This document shows, piece after piece, positions 62,087 through 64,000 of a stretch of 64,000 bases of DNA. The position numbers and the translations under genes were made by a program. Positions within the stretch are counted from its first letter, which is position 1, and each line of letters begins with the position of its first letter. This stretch comes from Lachnospiraceae bacterium NC2004 (GTDB taxonomy: Bacteria; Bacillota; Clostridia; Lachnospirales; Lachnospiraceae), in NCBI GenBank assembly GCA_000621905.1, contig JHXB01000003.1, positions 204,099-268,098 on the forward strand, in the 5' to 3' direction. Below the pieces are notes generated by a model that did no database searches, was not told where the DNA came from, and saw nothing but the letters and a program-made list of their open reading frames with translations.

Positions 62087-62716
62087 TTATTCTGAATCCC
62101 ATTGATAAATACTTAAATCCACCGTTTTATTCTTAACTTCAACGCCTTCTGCTTCAAGAAGTCTGGCTTGAACTTCATCTCCGCCGAATGCAAATCCTCC
62201 AGCCAAATGTCCTTTAGCATCAACCACCCTAAAGCAAGGAATGTTATCAGGATCCGGATTCTTATGAAGTGCGTTACCAACCGCGCGTGACATCTTAGCG
62301 TTACCGGCAAGTTTAGCTATCTGTGAATAAGTTGCAACCTTACCATAAGGAATCTTCTTTACCGCTTCATATATCCGTTTGATTGGGCTATCGCTTATCA
62401 GATCATAACTCTGTTCTATCATTATCTTAACATCTTCATCCGGAATGGAACCATCTAAGATTATCGTATTCCAATGATCTTTATTCTGATGATATCCAGG
62501 AATAACAGACTTATACACATCTCTCCAAAAAAAAGCGTTATCCGGATCTACCTTGACATTAAGATTAATAAAACCGTCTTTCTCATAAGTCCATAGAAAC
62601 GCTTTCTTATTGTGCTTGTATCTCACTAACTGCCAGTTATCGTCATGAAACGGAGCATCCTGATATGTATCTTGAAATGATAAACCGAATTCAATCGCTT
62701 CTTCTCTTGTATTCAT
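62087..62716 (-). CDS. YjbR/MmcQ-like domain fused to an MGMT-type alkyltransferase domain
   Basis: The 209-residue fusion has a YjbR-type DNA-binding-like domain (1-110) and a C-terminal methylguanine methyltransferase fold (113-195: RIYEAVKKIPYGKVATYSQIA, SRAVGNALHKNP). The acceptor cysteine is in IPCFRVV, where Phe replaces the usual His of PCHRV. The cysteine remains, so alkyl transfer is possible but not assured; a non-catalytic alkyltransferase-like damage binder is the alternative. It lies 35 bases after the NADAR gene and is probably co-transcribed. Confidence 0.85.
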   Translation of the reverse strand: MNTREEAIEFGLSFQDTYQDAPFHDDNWQLVRYKHNKKAFLWTYEKDGFINLNVKVDPDNAFFWRDVYKSVIPGYHQNKDHWNTIILDGSIPDEDVKIMIEQSYDLISDSPIKRIYEAVKKIPYGKVATYSQIAKLAGNAKMSRAVGNALHKNPDPDNIPCFRVVDAKGHLAGGFAFGGDEVQARLLEAEGVEVKNKTVDLSIYQWDSE

Positions 62717-62751
62717 ATGCTCACTCTCCGAACTTAATACGAAATAATCTT

Positions 62752-63225
62752 TTATAACTTACTTCTAACCATCATTAGGGTGTACCCCAACAAATTTTGT
62801 CCTCTCCACTTATCTTTATCAAGACGATTAGGATCAGTCATCGAAAGCCCAATCCCCCATATCCTGTCTTTAACTGCACATTCGGCAAGATTCGCATCTT
62901 TTGTATCCTTCAAACGATTCCTCAAATCCTCATTTTGCGAGAACTTTGCCATCAAGCCCTCATATACTATAAGCTGCCTCATGCCATTCCAGACATTTTC
63001 ATCATATTTCTTAACCGCACGTCCTAATTGCTTAATTTCTGCCACATCTTTCGTTTTAAGTATCTGCGAAGCAATTTCTTCATCGTAAAAGCAACAAGCT
63101 TTTTCGTACATCATGTATTGCTCCATTGAAGAAAAAACTATTTCGCTTACTATAAACTCTGAATAATACCAATTACTCAAAAAACCATATTCTTCATCAG
63201 GATTATGAAAGCATATTATCTTCAT
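62752..63225 (-). CDS. NADAR-domain protein (YbiA type)
   Basis: The 157-residue protein of the NADAR/YbiA family has FLSNWYYSEFIV, SSMEQYMMYEKA and DRIWGIGLS, the conserved core. Known family activities are N-glycosidic cleavage of riboflavin intermediates and removal of ADP-ribose from guanine bases. The neighbouring DUF3990 gene favours the second. It overlaps the upstream gene by ATGA. Confidence 0.88.
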   Translation of the reverse strand: MKIICFHNPDEEYGFLSNWYYSEFIVSEIVFSSMEQYMMYEKACCFYDEEIASQILKTKDVAEIKQLGRAVKKYDENVWNGMRQLIVYEGLMAKFSQNEDLRNRLKDTKDANLAECAVKDRIWGIGLSMTDPNRLDKDKWRGQNLLGYTLMMVRSKL

Positions 63226-63641
63226 CCGCCTTCACCAACCTTTTTAACTGCCAAATCAAGTTCAAGATCATGAAGCCCATGATAAGCTTTCATCAAGAAA
63301 TCAATTGGAACTTTTTCTATAACATCTTTACTGGCCATATTGTAAAACCATTGATAATAAGCATAAAACTCACCTATCCAATCTGGCATAAATCCATCCA
63401 TAGCCTTACCAGGTTTCAAAGCATAATTCTCATTCGTTATGAAATAATCCCACAGTGTTTTTGCGTCCATAGTATTCACATAAGCCTTTGCCTCATCAAT
63501 ACTTTTTCTCGTCTTACTGTTCATATATACCCGTATGAAATCTATTGTATCTTTATCGGGATAGGTTTGTGCAACATAATCAAACAGTTTTCCTTGATTC
63601 TCCACGACCTCATTCAAATAATCTTTTGGATATGCCTGCAT
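63222..63641 (-). CDS. Unknown conserved helical protein in the DUF3990-NADAR operon
   Basis: The 139-residue soluble protein is predicted mostly helical, with a Trp/Tyr-rich middle (MPDWIGEFYAYYQWFYN) and a C-terminal LHDLELDLAVKK. I do not recognise a named family. It lies 5 bases after the DUF3990 stop and overlaps the NADAR start by 4 bases, so the three form one translation unit. AGAGGTG precedes the ATG. It may be an antitoxin, adaptor or target-recognition protein. Confidence 0.7.
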   Translation of the reverse strand: MQAYPKDYLNEVVENQGKLFDYVAQTYPDKDTIDFIRVYMNSKTRKSIDEAKAYVNTMDAKTLWDYFITNENYALKPGKAMDGFMPDWIGEFYAYYQWFYNMASKDVIEKVPIDFLMKAYHGLHDLELDLAVKKVGEGG

Positions 63642-63646
63642 TTATA

Positions 63647-64000
63647 TCACCTCTCAAATAAAGTGCTAAAGACCTTTGTGACTTTATTGTTGTCAGAATT
63701 AACCAATTCACGCATTTTCCTTCTGGCATCTGCGTCTCTTAGGTTGTACTTCTCATTAAACTCATCATAGTCAACCATACTCAAATCGTCATCGATCTCT
63801 TTTAGTTTTAAGTAAGCAAGTTCCGACTTAATACAATATTGTATGCCAAGTCCACCAAGAGACAACAATTCTTCCAATATATCAATATCCACATTATCAC
63901 GTACAAATTCTTTTGCAATATAGAAGTATGAGGCATTTGCTCTCCATCCTTTGATAACATCATATTCCGAAGTATCTACACCATATTTTTCAATGAATTT
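63647..64000 (-). CDS. C-terminal part of a DUF3990 protein (continues beyond the window)
   Basis: The frame is open to the window edge (117 residues); an internal GTG at 63892 is not the start. Segments YDVIKGWRANASYFYIAKEFV and LGGLGIQYCIKSELA (shown in parts) match the DUF3990 C-terminal pattern. I recall this family being placed with ADP-ribosyltransferase folds, which is not checked here. The C-terminal extension (RDADARRKMRELVN) is charged. The pairing with NADAR suggests opposing addition and removal of ADP-ribose. Confidence 0.7.
   Translation of the reverse strand, partial: KFIEKYGVDTSEYDVIKGWRANASYFYIAKEFVRDNVDIDILEELLSLGGLGIQYCIKSELAYLKLKEIDDDLSMVDYDEFNEKYNLRDADARRKMRELVNSDNNKVTKVFSTLFER

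Noticed and set aside
63647..63892. Separate 81-residue gene starting at GTG 63892
   Set aside because: The frame is open without a stop to the window edge, and the sequence upstream of the GTG continues the same DUF3990 pattern. It is the C terminus of a longer protein.

Overview
The window looks like a chromosomal segment of a low-GC anaerobic Firmicute, most likely a Lachnospiraceae member (Butyrivibrio/Roseburia-like). The basis is AT-rich DNA, Firmicute-type AGGAGG ribosome sites, a butyrate kinase, the MurT/GatD lipid II amidation pair, LrgAB and a DUF5104 lipoprotein. No rRNA, tRNA, transposase, phage gene or CRISPR array was recognised. Almost everything from 2.6 kb onward is on the minus strand; murT-gatD and degV are on the plus strand.

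Layout. 1-2.4 kb: start of a membrane protein (minus, cut by the window edge) and murT-gatD. 2.7-9.4 kb: butyrate kinase, then a surface locus in which a large secreted calcium-repeat/vWA-like protein is flanked by two DUF5104-type proteins. 9.6-12.8 kb: an operon lrgA-lrgB-cytidylate-kinase-like-znuC-like-znuB-like. 12.9-14.8 kb: a Nudix hydrolase and metK. 14.9-25.7 kb: a striking operon of a small YezD-type protein, an unusual radical SAM protein, a complete Opp/Dpp-type ABC importer and nitrogenase-like NifH, NifD and NifK homologues. 25.8-31.1 kb: an HXXEE membrane protein and a 1587-residue exonuclease-RecQ-UvrD fusion. 31.3-45.2 kb: a long sulfur gene set. 45.4-51.8 kb: a diguanylate cyclase, two unrelated AAA-type ATPases with elaborate repeat-rich upstream regions, aat and degV. 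51.9-56.1 kb: two tandem hypB paralogues, a GPH-family symporter and a two-domain PPK2. 56.2-62.1 kb: a giant soluble coiled-coil protein and a small secreted protein. 62.1-64 kb: a YjbR-MGMT fusion, a NADAR protein, an unknown protein and a truncated DUF3990 protein.

How the genes may work together. The 31-45 kb block reads as a route from an organic sulfinate or sulfite to homocysteine. It holds a DszB-like desulfinase (C-S cleavage giving sulfite), a siroheme sulfite reductase with every gene needed to build siroheme from glutamyl-tRNA, a TusA-like sulfur carrier, O-acetylhomoserine sulfhydrylase, and a ThiS-like carrier whose C-terminal GG is masked by two residues and encoded with its E1-like activator and a JAMM protease. 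An AprBA-like ferredoxin/flavoprotein pair starts the block, but no ATP sulfurylase is present. The nitrogenase-like operon ends 139 bases before metK and begins with a YezD-type gene, so organosulfur chemistry is the working hypothesis for it too. It differs from nitrogenase in its cluster ligands and carries its own importer and radical SAM protein. It is the best candidate here for an undescribed system; the DUF3990/NADAR operon at the right edge is the second.
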